This document shows, one piece after another, positions 25,849-33,287 of a stretch of 64,000 nucleotides of DNA (the first letter of the stretch is position 1; every line of letters begins with the position of its first letter). The translations under genes and the position numbers were made by a program. Source of the stretch: an uncultured Chitinophaga sp. (lineage in GTDB: Bacteria; Bacteroidota; Bacteroidia; Chitinophagales; Chitinophagaceae); the NCBI RefSeq assembly GCF_937898475.1, contig NZ_CALEJS010000013.1, positions 248,001-312,000 on the forward strand, given 5' to 3'. A model generated the notes under the pieces. The model was given only the letters and a program-made list of their open reading frames with translations. It was not told where the DNA came from and did no database searches.

Positions 25849-26688
25849 ATGAAAACGCACTACAAACAATTTATGGCAAGGCCATTATTCTTCCTGGTAC
25901 TATTAGCAACGATCGCTGTGGTTGCTTTCAGCAGTTGTTCAAAAGATGATGATCCGCAGATCCCCCATCCCAAGACCTTTGTATTGGTGCATGGTGCGTT
26001 CCAGGCGCCATATGCGTGGCAGTTTGTCAAATCAAAGCTCGAAGCGGCAGGTCAGCAGGTAGTGGTGGTGGAATTACCCGGCCATGGGCAGGACCAGACA
26101 GATCCATCAACTATCAGCATTAATACCTACCGTGACAAGGTGATTACCGCCATCAACGAAGTGAAGGGATCGGTGGTGTTAGTTGGTCACAGCCTTGGCG
26201 GCGCCATCATCACTGCAGTGACAGACTCCATACCGGGCCAAATTGATAAACTGGTGTATCTCGCAGGATTTGTTCCCGCAAATGATCAGTCCATACTTGA
26301 CCTCACGATGATGGATCCCGGTTCTCTTTTTGGTCCGGCGCTCACTTTCTCTGCCGATGGGGCAACAGCAAGTATTGCAAACGACAGGATCGTTTCTGTA
26401 TTTGCCCAGGATGCAGACGCTCAGGTTCAAAAATTACTGATGGATAATAACAGACCCGAACCAATTGCAGCGCAGGCCGATAAAATCTTCCTGAAAAACC
26501 CGGCATTTGCAGGAGTTCCAAAATATTACATCGAAACCAAACAGGACCATGCTATTACCATTGATTTGCAGAACAAGATGATCAGCGCGGCTAAGATAAC
26601 AAACGTTTATTCGGTGAATACAGGGCATTGTCCTATGCTTACGCAGCCGGATCAGGTGACGCAACTGCTGTTGGAGATTAGTAAGTAG
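25849..26688 (+). CDS. alpha/beta-hydrolase lipoprotein
   Basis: The N-terminus is a lipoprotein signal with lipobox FSSC (Cys30), followed by SKDDD, the acidic tail typical of surface or outer-membrane lipoproteins of Bacteroidota. The hydrolase domain shows FVLVHGAFQAPYAW, nucleophile Ser115 in LVGHSLGGAI and catalytic His in NTGHCPML. It resembles EstC/hydroxynitrile-lyase-like alpha/beta-hydrolases (VLVHGA plus GHSLGG) that act on small esters. The 160-bp gap before it follows the terminator of the other hydrolase. Confidence 0.87.
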   Translation: MKTHYKQFMARPLFFLVLLATIAVVAFSSCSKDDDPQIPHPKTFVLVHGAFQAPYAWQFVKSKLEAAGQQVVVVELPGHGQDQTDPSTISINTYRDKVITAINEVKGSVVLVGHSLGGAIITAVTDSIPGQIDKLVYLAGFVPANDQSILDLTMMDPGSLFGPALTFSADGATASIANDRIVSVFAQDADAQVQKLLMDNNRPEPIAAQADKIFLKNPAFAGVPKYYIETKQDHAITIDLQNKMISAAKITNVYSVNTGHCPMLTQPDQVTQLLLEISK

Positions 26689-26815
26689 TGTGAGCTTAGA
26701 AAAATAAACAACGGATATGTATTTGATGCTCTCTCAATTCGCCTGCCACTCTCCTTAAAGCGTAGCTCAATTAAGGTTGCTAATTTTTTTCACCAGGTGT
26801 ATACTTTCCCTGGTG

Positions 26816-26986
26816 CTATTTAATGTTGAGTGAAAGTTTGTGCGCTTTCAACCAATCCGGATCAAGCGCCTCTTCCGTATAACTATAGTTCAGTGCTATA
26901 TCTGATGTCAGCTTATAGCCTGGAGGAATATACTTAATCTGAGATACTGTCAGGTGAAGGAGCTGTTCTGTTATCTTACACGGCCG
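26816..26986 (-). pseudogene. C-terminal gene remnant truncated by repeat array
   Basis: The minus strand has an open frame of 56 codons ending at a TAG (26816-26818). Its last 40 residues read like a real protein end: QIKYIPPGYKLTSDIALNYS, then YTEEALDPDWLKAHKLSLNIK. No start codon lies upstream, because the frame runs straight into the first unit of the tandem array, which supplies a stop at 26987-26989. The remnant's first bases (CAGAACAGCTCCTTCACCTGACAG on the minus strand, given only in part here) resemble the repeat unit itself. I read it as the tail of a lost gene; the family is unknown. Confidence 0.5.
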
Positions 26987-27233
26987 TTATGTAACGTAGC
27001 GGCTCCGTTTAATTAGCTTACAACGCCGTTCTGTCAGGTGGAGCGTCCGTTCTGTTGTCTTACATGGCCGTTATGTAAAGTGGCGGCTCCGTTTAATCAG
27101 CTTACAACGCCGTTCTGTCAGGTGGAGCGTCTGTTCTGTTGTCTTACATGGCTGTTATGTAAAGTGGTGGCTCCGTTTAGCTAGCTTACAACGCCGTTCT
27201 GCGAGGTGGAGCGTCTGTTCTGTAGTCTTACAT
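26966..27233. repeat. tandem array, 84-bp unit made of two diverged 42-bp halves
   Basis: Three full 84-bp units (26966-27049, 27050-27133, 27134-27217) plus a partial fourth unit to about 27233. Each unit splits into two 42-bp halves that align with each other on CTTACA..gCCGTT.TGT.A.GTGG. The A half contains the inverted repeat TTACAT-N7-ATGTAA. Units differ at only a few bases. Stops occur in units 1 and 3 in the one plus frame open in unit 2, and on the minus strand, so the array is not coding as it stands. It lies just downstream of the GIY-YIG/DUF2075 gene. Confidence 0.9.
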
Positions 27234-27279
27234 TGAAGTTCCGCTGGTCTGAAAAGGAATATCCGGCTTAAACAAGATC

Positions 27280-29502
27280 TCATGGGCACTTCTGACTATA
27301 CAAAACCCTCTCAAAAATCCCGATAACTTCCAGTCTGGATAGCTCGCTTCCTTCAAGTACAATATCTCTGAATGAAGGGTTCGTGGAACAAGGTTTGAGA
27401 AGAACGCGCTCATGCTCCCACGTTCCGTCAGCGTTATACTGCTTTTCGCTGACGTATTCCTTAACCGTATAATTCGAACCGAAGTCAGCGTCCTGTATGT
27501 CCGAATGAGCAACTAATACAACTTCCCCGTTCCTGGTTCCCCCGGTATACTTACGAAATAAACAGATTGCCCCGTTAGGGATTTTCTTATTCATTGACTC
27601 ACCTTCAACTTTACATGCAAAATGGTCTTTTGATATTCTTAAACCATTCTGCTGTCCGGCAAAGATCCATGTTGCATCTTCACTAACCAACTGCTGCCTG
27701 CTAAAGCTTCCGGCCGCCGCTTTCAAATTATAAAGGGGTACACTATTAACATATGGTATCATCTGCTCGTTTGTCCCGGTCTCATTGGGAACAATCTCAT
27801 TATGCAAGGGGATGTGTTGTGCAAAGTACTCCCGGAGTGCTTCATCGCATACATAAATGTAGGTACCTTTAATTCCACGTAGCATCAACGTTTTGTAAAT
27901 ATTAATAATAAACGCCTTCAGCTGCCTGGGATCCTTAACACCATGCTTACCATTTCTGTCGTAATAATTATTCTGCTTAATTATAATTTCCCCTTTTCCT
28001 TTATCATAGCTGATTTCATTACCGAAAATGATACCGGTGTAATTTAGGTCATACCCTTGTACCGTATGAATACAGCCTACCTCATTAATAGCATTTGCTG
28101 AGTGTATCCAGTTTCGTTTTACACTATTCCATCTAAGCTTTAACTGCCCGATATTAATATCATAAGCTTTCTTATTCTTTTTTGAAGGCCATGGCCAGGC
28201 ATACCCGGCTACTACCCTTGCAAGCTCCTCCTCGCCATCCTTCTTCCTGATATGCTCTATCATCTGGGACAGATCCTGAAAAAGCAGGAAATCATATTTC
28301 CTGAAACGAACTTTCTCCTGGCCTGGGATACGCCCACAATTCAGCAGGGCATCGATGAATCTTACATACATCAATCCTCCTTTTACACGAAATTGCGAAT
28401 AGAGGAAATCAGTTTTCGTTGTTTTTCTGTTCTTTAAAAGATCGAACTTTTCCTGCGGCACATCTGAAGGTTTGACCGATTGAAATTCATCATAAAAGAG
28501 AATGCTTCTATCCGACCGCTTTAACACCCAGTCCAGTTCATCATCCTTGTCCTTATCAAATCCCAGCTCTTCAGATATCTTGTCAAAAACGCCAAAATAA
28601 TTGCCCAGATTGCTCCGTCTCCGTAACCGATGCGCCTCATCGACCACTACTATATCATAGTGATTTTTTCTAAGATCAGCTGGACCAACTACCATATCAG
28701 CCCTTAATCCTTCCACATGCCTGAATATTGTTTGTACGGTTGCCCGAAAGGAGTCCATAGGAATTACCAGCGCCATTTCCGGACGTGGTAATTTTTGTTT
28801 TATTTGCTGTACAAGTTCTATTATCCGCTTATCTTCCGGCCCCAAAGCCCTGAAATTAAAGTCCTCTGCTGCCGTATGTAAAAGCTTAAAAAGGAAAACG
28901 GCCAATACTGTTTTCCCCGAACCTGCGCAACCTTCGATAACAGAACTTTTATATTGATCATCCAGTAAGGACTCAAGGATCAATATCAGACTTTTCGTTT
29001 GCGCTGCGTTTAACGATTTATATGGTGAATACTTAAAGAGATCAGAATTATCAATTTGCTTTAGCGTATGTTTTGCGATCCCTATTGAGCGAAATTCTTC
29101 CCATACAGACTGGAAAATACCATCATACAGTTCTTTCTTTTGATAGTAATTATGGTGAACCAGACCGAGATTACCATTTAACAGTTTGTACATACCGTCT
29201 CCGGACAAATATCTTATACAGTTAGCTTCAATGTCGAGCGTTGCTGATTTGTTGAACTGACTGCTGGAGATCAGATAGGCTTCCTGTAGCTTCTTCTTTT
29301 CAGGGTGATTTAAGTGGGTAATTAACCTGGTCTTTATGTCGATAGTCTCGCCAACATATGCGGCAGCATTCTTTTTATTTTTTTCTTTCAGCAAATAAAC
29401 AACCGGCCAGAACTCTTCCGGAACTTCACTATTATCCAGTTGTCTGATTACCTCCGGGTTAAAATCATATTGCTTAATGGAATACTCCTGTGGGGTCTTC
29501 AT
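27280..29502 (-). CDS. GIY-YIG / DUF2075 helicase / S24-like protease fusion, likely defence gene
   Basis: Three parts can be seen in 740 residues. Residues 30-110 are a GIY-YIG-like nuclease domain (PVVYLLKEKN, AAYVGETIDIKTRLITHLN). The middle is a DUF2075/Schlafen-3-like NTPase with Walker A GCAGSGKT at 191-198, Walker B VVVDEAH at 285-291 and a late CIHTVQGYDLNYTGIIFG motif of superfamily 1 helicases. The last 110 residues are S24/LexA-like: FACKVEGESMNKKIPNG, with the Ser of the Ser-Lys dyad. It overlaps the upstream MazG-like gene by 4 bp (ATGA). Such fusions occur in phage-defence neighbourhoods. That role is inference. Confidence 0.85.
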   Translation of the reverse strand: MKTPQEYSIKQYDFNPEVIRQLDNSEVPEEFWPVVYLLKEKNKKNAAAYVGETIDIKTRLITHLNHPEKKKLQEAYLISSSQFNKSATLDIEANCIRYLSGDGMYKLLNGNLGLVHHNYYQKKELYDGIFQSVWEEFRSIGIAKHTLKQIDNSDLFKYSPYKSLNAAQTKSLILILESLLDDQYKSSVIEGCAGSGKTVLAVFLFKLLHTAAEDFNFRALGPEDKRIIELVQQIKQKLPRPEMALVIPMDSFRATVQTIFRHVEGLRADMVVGPADLRKNHYDIVVVDEAHRLRRRSNLGNYFGVFDKISEELGFDKDKDDELDWVLKRSDRSILFYDEFQSVKPSDVPQEKFDLLKNRKTTKTDFLYSQFRVKGGLMYVRFIDALLNCGRIPGQEKVRFRKYDFLLFQDLSQMIEHIRKKDGEEELARVVAGYAWPWPSKKNKKAYDINIGQLKLRWNSVKRNWIHSANAINEVGCIHTVQGYDLNYTGIIFGNEISYDKGKGEIIIKQNNYYDRNGKHGVKDPRQLKAFIINIYKTLMLRGIKGTYIYVCDEALREYFAQHIPLHNEIVPNETGTNEQMIPYVNSVPLYNLKAAAGSFSRQQLVSEDATWIFAGQQNGLRISKDHFACKVEGESMNKKIPNGAICLFRKYTGGTRNGEVVLVAHSDIQDADFGSNYTVKEYVSEKQYNADGTWEHERVLLKPCSTNPSFRDIVLEGSELSRLEVIGIFERVLYSQKCP

Positions 29503-29828
29503 AGCTCGTTGTATTTCCTGGCGCTGCCTTTAGCTTTTTCAATGGGATATTTTAAGGCATTCTTCTCTATCTTGTTACTTACAATTTCATTGATGTCAAA
29601 CCCATACTTATCCGCTAACTGCAGGGCATAGGTAAAGATGTCTGCCAATTCCTCCTTTACCTTTTCGGGATCTGCTTCTTCGGCCTTTTTCCAGAGGAAC
29701 AGTTCATTCAGTTCAGCGGCTTCGATGCTTATTGCTAAGGCCAGATCTTTTGCATTATGAAATTGGCTCCAGTCACGCTCTGCATTAAACTGCCTGATTT
29801 TGTTTATTAATGTTTGCAATTCGCCCAT
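29499..29828 (-). CDS. MazG-like nucleotide pyrophosphohydrolase
   Basis: The 109-residue protein has the all-alpha NTP-PPase pattern: LALAISIEAAELNELFLW and VKEELADIFTYALQLAD, giving the EExxE and ExxD metal sites. Small MazG-like enzymes hydrolyse (d)NTPs to monophosphates and can alter nucleotide pools or remove alarmones. It is the first gene of a two-gene operon; the start codon of the GIY-YIG/DUF2075/S24 gene overlaps its stop. The frame begins 135 bp from the displaced ssrA 3' end. Confidence 0.88.
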   Translation of the reverse strand: MGELQTLINKIRQFNAERDWSQFHNAKDLALAISIEAAELNELFLWKKAEEADPEKVKEELADIFTYALQLADKYGFDINEIVSNKIEKNALKYPIEKAKGSARKYNEL

Positions 29829-29916
29829 AAAATGCCTTTAGATCACCTAATTTAAGAAACAATTGCAGACGAAGATTAACCTCTTTCTCAATGCCCATCA
29901 CCCGCATATCTTCAAA

Positions 29917-29946
29917 ACAAAAAAGGCAGCCCATACGAACTGCCTT
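29917..29946 (-). terminator. intrinsic terminator behind displaced ssrA end
   Basis: On the minus strand AAGGCAG (29946-29940) pairs with CTGCCTT (29929-29923) over a 10-base loop, followed by a T run. It lies downstream of the displaced ssrA 3' end, where the original tmRNA terminator would be expected. Confidence 0.7.
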
Positions 29947-29962
29947 AATTTAACAAATTTAT

Positions 29963-29989
29963 TCTGTGGAGCCGGCGGAACCGGAACCA
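29963..29989 (-). repeat. att-like copy of ssrA 3' end
   Basis: The 17 bases CCGCCGGCTCCACAGAA (minus strand) are identical to the 3' end of the tmRNA gene at 31391-31404 and flanking bases, and the similarity continues imperfectly into the T-arm (GGTTCCGGTT against GGGTTCGATT). The 3' end of ssrA is a classic integrase target, so this is probably the far att site of an integrated island, now somewhat decayed. Confidence 0.65.
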
Positions 29990-30138
29990 AAAAATCTTTA
30001 AAAACGGTTGAAATGGCAGCATTTCCAGCCAAATGTGGAGTGGAGGGCACCACATTCGTTTTTAAAAGTGGAGCTGGCGGGGGCGACTGTTTTTCGGATT
30101 CCCCCTTGTCCATAGCATATCTTCGCGATTCTTGAACC

Positions 30139-30151
30139 CAATGTAACCGAA
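30139..30151. repeat. 13-bp direct repeat, left copy
   Basis: CAATGTAACCGAA occurs here and at 31164-31176, each time followed 3-4 bases later by GTAACCG. The two copies flank the AbiEi/AbiEii-like pair. Confidence 0.7.
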
Positions 30152-30379
30152 TTTGTAACCGTAATAGGTTTGGATCAGGTATATAGGCATTAAAAGAAAG
30201 AGCTATATATCGGTGCTAAATTACTAAAAATACCCACAAAACTTATTCGTAACGGTAAGTTATTCAAATATAAAAGTTATTAAATCAGATAAAATCTGTG
30301 TTTCCAGGAATTACGTGAAAAGGCAAGTTTTATTTTTTCAAAATGTCGTATCTTTGTGATCAAATTATATTGATAATCA

Positions 30380-30793
30380 ATGAAAAAGAAGAGGACTTTG
30401 GAAAGCAGAATGTATGAGCGTATCCGGCGGACGAAGTCTACCGTGTTGCTTCGGCAAGATTTTGCGGATCTTGGTGATTATGACCAGGTCGGCCGCGGGC
30501 TTAAATCATTGACTGAAAAGCAGAAACTGATCAAAATTAGCCAGGGAATATATGCAAAGACACGGAAATCAGTGGCGACAGGCAAGATTATTCCGGCCGA
30601 ACCATTGCCTGATCTGGCGAAGAAAGCTTTGAATAGGCTGGGTATTAAGACTAGTCTTACCCAAGCGGAAATTGCATACGAGCAAGGGCGATCTACACAA
30701 ATACCCACAGGCCGCCAAATTGCGGTCAATAGACGAATAACCCGAAGGATTGGGTTCAATGAAGCGTATATCAACTTCGAGTATGCCAGATAA
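30380..30793 (+). CDS. AbiEi-like antitoxin (DUF6088 type)
   Basis: The 137-residue basic protein starts with a winged helix that matches the DUF6088/AbiEi antitoxin pattern: SRMYERIRRTKSTVLLRQDFADLGDYDQVGRGLKSL, then LIKISQGIYAKTRKS. In type IV AbiE systems this protein represses its own operon and counters the AbiEii nucleotidyltransferase toxin. The next frame, which overlaps its end, is an AbiEii-like toxin start. A TATCTTTG box at 30349-30356, 24 bp ahead of the ATG, fits a Bacteroidota -7 element. Confidence 0.82.
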   Translation: MKKKRTLESRMYERIRRTKSTVLLRQDFADLGDYDQVGRGLKSLTEKQKLIKISQGIYAKTRKSVATGKIIPAEPLPDLAKKALNRLGIKTSLTQAEIAYEQGRSTQIPTGRQIAVNRRITRRIGFNEAYINFEYAR

Positions 30794-31184
30794 GCAGTTG
30801 ATCGAAGACGCAGCAGCTGAGTTGGGTATTAGCAAGGCCTTTGTTGAAAAGGACTGGCATGTAGTCCAAGTGCTCCAAATAATTTCATCGATACAAACGG
30901 AAGATCTTCTACTTACATTTACCGGAGGAACCTCCTTGTCAAAAGCGCATAAAATTTTAAAGCGATTTTCAGAAGACATAGATTTTACGGTTACCCCGCG
31001 ATCATTCATGATGCATCACCAGCAAATCTTCCATGCTAGCCTTTTTCAGGGCAGCCATTCTAACTTTTTTATGGCACCGACGGCACTTTACCGCCGGGGA
31101 GCTCTTCCTAAAAAGCAACAACACGGTTTTTCCAAGAGATTCGGTTACAAACTAAAGGAGGGGCAATGTAACCGAAAAACGTAA
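30783..31184 (+). pseudogene. truncated AbiEii-like nucleotidyltransferase toxin
   Basis: From the Met at 30783 (11 bp inside the antitoxin gene) the protein reads QLIEDAAAELGISKAFVEKD, then FTGGTSLSKAHKILKRFSEDIDFTV. This is the AbiEii nucleotidyltransferase core, with the GG-TSLSK motif and the DID metal site. Family members are about 250-320 residues. Here similarity stops at about residue 75 (near 31000), and the remaining 58 residues (MHHQQIFHASLFQG...) are unrelated, ending inside the 13-bp direct repeat. The toxin is therefore probably inactive, while the antitoxin is intact. Confidence 0.75.
31164..31176. repeat. 13-bp direct repeat, right copy
   Basis: Second copy of CAATGTAACCGAA. 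It lies in the final codons of the truncated toxin frame; a reverse-orientation half-match (TTCGGTTACAAA) is found at 31139-31150. Confidence 0.7.
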
Positions 31185-31356
31185 CCGATCCAGGCAGATC
31201 AGAATAGATTCATATGGATCCCTTTTTTTTGGAGGGTTGATTTAGCCAGCTACGCACTTATATTAAAGTAGTGCGTCACAATCAGCAAACATGTAAACAA
31301 TATGTTTAAAGATTGAAATTGAGCCAATTAAAATCAACATACGAAGACTTTAGCCA

Positions 31357-31388
31357 ATAAAAAAAGGATATCCGAGACAGATATCCTT
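31357..31388 (-). terminator. intrinsic terminator of ssrA
   Basis: On the minus strand AAGGATATC (31388-31380) pairs with GATATCCTT (31372-31364) over a 7-base loop, with a run of T following. It begins 5 bases after the tmRNA 3' end. Confidence 0.85.
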
Positions 31389-31392
31389 TCTG

Positions 31393-31764
31393 TGGAGCCG
31401 GCGGGAATCGAACCCGCGTCCAAACATATTCCCCAAAAGCTTTCTACATGCTTATTTACGCATTGTTCTGTCGGGACTCGGCAGGGGCGCAACAAACCAA
31501 CCTCGTCCTTATCCGTTTAAGCTTCAATGCTCACTCACGGAAACCATGAGCATCTATCCTCCTAGGTTTGATGATTCAGCGGCGGCTGTCTTAGCAGGCG
31601 CAGACTAGCGGCGGCTATAATGGGTGTCTAATCGCTGATTAGGCAGCCATGGCGTAGTTAGATTCGCCAATTATAGTTTGTATATTCAGATTTACGTGCT
31701 AATTATACAACGCACGACATGCTTACACTTTCAAAGACCTATGCTGTCAAAACCAGGCGACCCC
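31393..31764 (-). ncRNA. ssrA: transfer-messenger RNA
   Basis: The 5' end GGGGTCG (31764-31758) pairs with CGGCTCC at the 3' end (31400-31394) to make the acceptor stem with two wobbles, and a T-arm GCGGG-TTCGATT-CCCGC precedes it. The tag frame (31668-31639, minus) encodes GESNYAMAA and a TAA stop, with resume codon GGC. Length is 372 nt. The CCA is not encoded. tmRNA with SmpB rescues stalled ribosomes and tags the peptides for proteolysis; Lon, one such protease, is at 51.9-54.3 kb. Confidence 0.95.
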
Positions 31765-31792
31765 AGTTGAACTGCAAATATACGGAAAATTC

Positions 31793-31860
31793 AGCTATTA
31801 GCAGTTAGCTATTAGCAATCATCCGCAGCTAACCGCTAACCGCCAATAGCTAAAAGCTAT
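31793..31860. repeat. intergenic AGCTATTAGC-word repeat
   Basis: Overlapping copies of AGCTATTAGC, GCTAACCGCTAACCGC and TAGCTAAAAGCTAT can fold on themselves. The stretch lies between rseP and ssrA. The same word family recurs at 58757-58835 and 61297-61325. Confidence 0.6.
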
Positions 31861-33210
31861 TTAAGAAAACCACTTACTAAAGATATTCCTCCACAGGTCC
31901 AGCCCGTTGGCATACAGCAACAAGCCGAACAATATCACCATGCCCACGATCTGTGCATATTCCAGGAATTTTTCGCCGGGCTTGCGGCCGGTAACCATTT
32001 CGTACAGCAGGAATAACACATGACCGCCATCCAGCGCAGGGATCGGCAGGATGTTCATAAAGGCCAGGATAACAGACAGCAGGGCCGTCATTTCCCAGAA
32101 AGACATCCAGTCCCACTCGCCGGGAAAAAGGTTGCCAATGCTCAGGAAGCCGCCCACTGACTCGCTTGCCTTTACTTCCTTGGACACAAAGATCAGCCGC
32201 AGCTGCTGCACATATTTTACCAGGGTATTGATACACTTGTTAAAACCAGCCGGGATGGCCTCAAAGAAGCTGTATTTTTTGGTGTTCAGGGAGAAGAACT
32301 TGGTCATGTCCCGGTCAAAGTATACGCCAATCAGGCCGCTCTCGGGAACTTTCATTTTGAAGTTCAGGGTGTCTTTTCCGCGTACGGCGCCCACCTGGAT
32401 CTCCTGTTTGGCCCGTCCCTTCATCTTCTTCCGGAAATCACTGAAGTATTCCGTTGATTCGCCGTTGAGGGAGACGATCTTATCTCCTTTTTTCAGGCCG
32501 GCCTTTTCCCCAACGGATTCTTTCTCAAAGTCAGATACGATATACGGTACCCTGGGAATGGCAAAGGGAGATTTCTGCTTGATCATCTGCCGGATGAACC
32601 CCGGGGGGATTGCAATGTTCATCTGCTGACCGTTACGGTCTACCTGGATGCTCTTCGCCTCATGCAGGATGATCTCCGCAGGGATGGCGCTGAAGTTCTC
32701 CACGGCAACACCGTCAACAGACAGTATCTTGTCGCCGTCACGCATACCAACGCTTTCCGCCAGGGAATCTACTGCCACTCCGTATTTCACGGCGGTGGTA
32801 GGCAGGTAGGTTTCGCCCCAGTACCATAACATCATTGCATATATCAGGAAGGCTAATATCAGGTTAACGGTTACGCCGCCGATCATAATAATGAGGCGCT
32901 GCCAGGCGGGTTTGGAACGGAACTCCCAGGGCTGGGGCGCCTTGGCCATCTGGTCGCGATCCATACTCTCATCGATCATCCCCGAGATCTTTACATAGCC
33001 GCCCAGGGGCAGCCAGCCTACTCCGTATTCGGTTTCGCCTTTCTTGAACTTTAGTAAGGAAAACCAGGGATCAAAGAAGAGATAGAACTTTTCTACCTTG
33101 GTCTTGAATAGCTTGGCCGGGATAAAGTGCCCTAATTCGTGCAATACTACAAGGATAGACAGCGATAGGATCAGCTGTCCGGCCTTCACTAATATTTCTT
33201 GTGTTGTCAT
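31861..33210 (-). CDS. rseP: site-2 intramembrane zinc protease
   Basis: The 449-residue membrane protein has HELGH (residues 24-28) in the first membrane segment, two PDZ domains (around GMRDGDKILSVDG and GLKKGDKIVSLNG) and the second active-site motif NILPIPALDGGH near residue 390. These are the zinc ligands and the NPDG-like loop of the RseP/SpoIVFB family, which cuts anti-sigma factors or membrane signal peptides. It follows dxr on the same strand with a 77-bp gap; dxr-rseP adjacency is common in bacteria. Confidence 0.95.
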   Translation of the reverse strand: MTTQEILVKAGQLILSLSILVVLHELGHFIPAKLFKTKVEKFYLFFDPWFSLLKFKKGETEYGVGWLPLGGYVKISGMIDESMDRDQMAKAPQPWEFRSKPAWQRLIIMIGGVTVNLILAFLIYAMMLWYWGETYLPTTAVKYGVAVDSLAESVGMRDGDKILSVDGVAVENFSAIPAEIILHEAKSIQVDRNGQQMNIAIPPGFIRQMIKQKSPFAIPRVPYIVSDFEKESVGEKAGLKKGDKIVSLNGESTEYFSDFRKKMKGRAKQEIQVGAVRGKDTLNFKMKVPESGLIGVYFDRDMTKFFSLNTKKYSFFEAIPAGFNKCINTLVKYVQQLRLIFVSKEVKASESVGGFLSIGNLFPGEWDWMSFWEMTALLSVILAFMNILPIPALDGGHVLFLLYEMVTGRKPGEKFLEYAQIVGMVILFGLLLYANGLDLWRNIFSKWFS

Positions 33211-33287
33211 GTAACTTAAAGGATCTAAACAGATAAAAGCATCCGCCTGTTAAAATATTACAATTATTACGATTATTACGAATGATT

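Larger units (their letters stand above)
29829..30379. other. 551-bp gap holding displaced ssrA end and repeats
   Basis: No gene seen. The gap holds a hairpin terminator (29917-29946), a copy of the ssrA 3' end (29963-29989), the first copy of a 13-bp direct repeat (30139-30151) and, at 30349-30356, a TATCTTTG box that may be the -7 element for the AbiEi-like gene. Confidence 0.5.

Noticed and set aside
26966..27233. CRISPR array
   Set aside because: The units are contiguous tandem 84-mers without unique spacers, and no cas gene is near.
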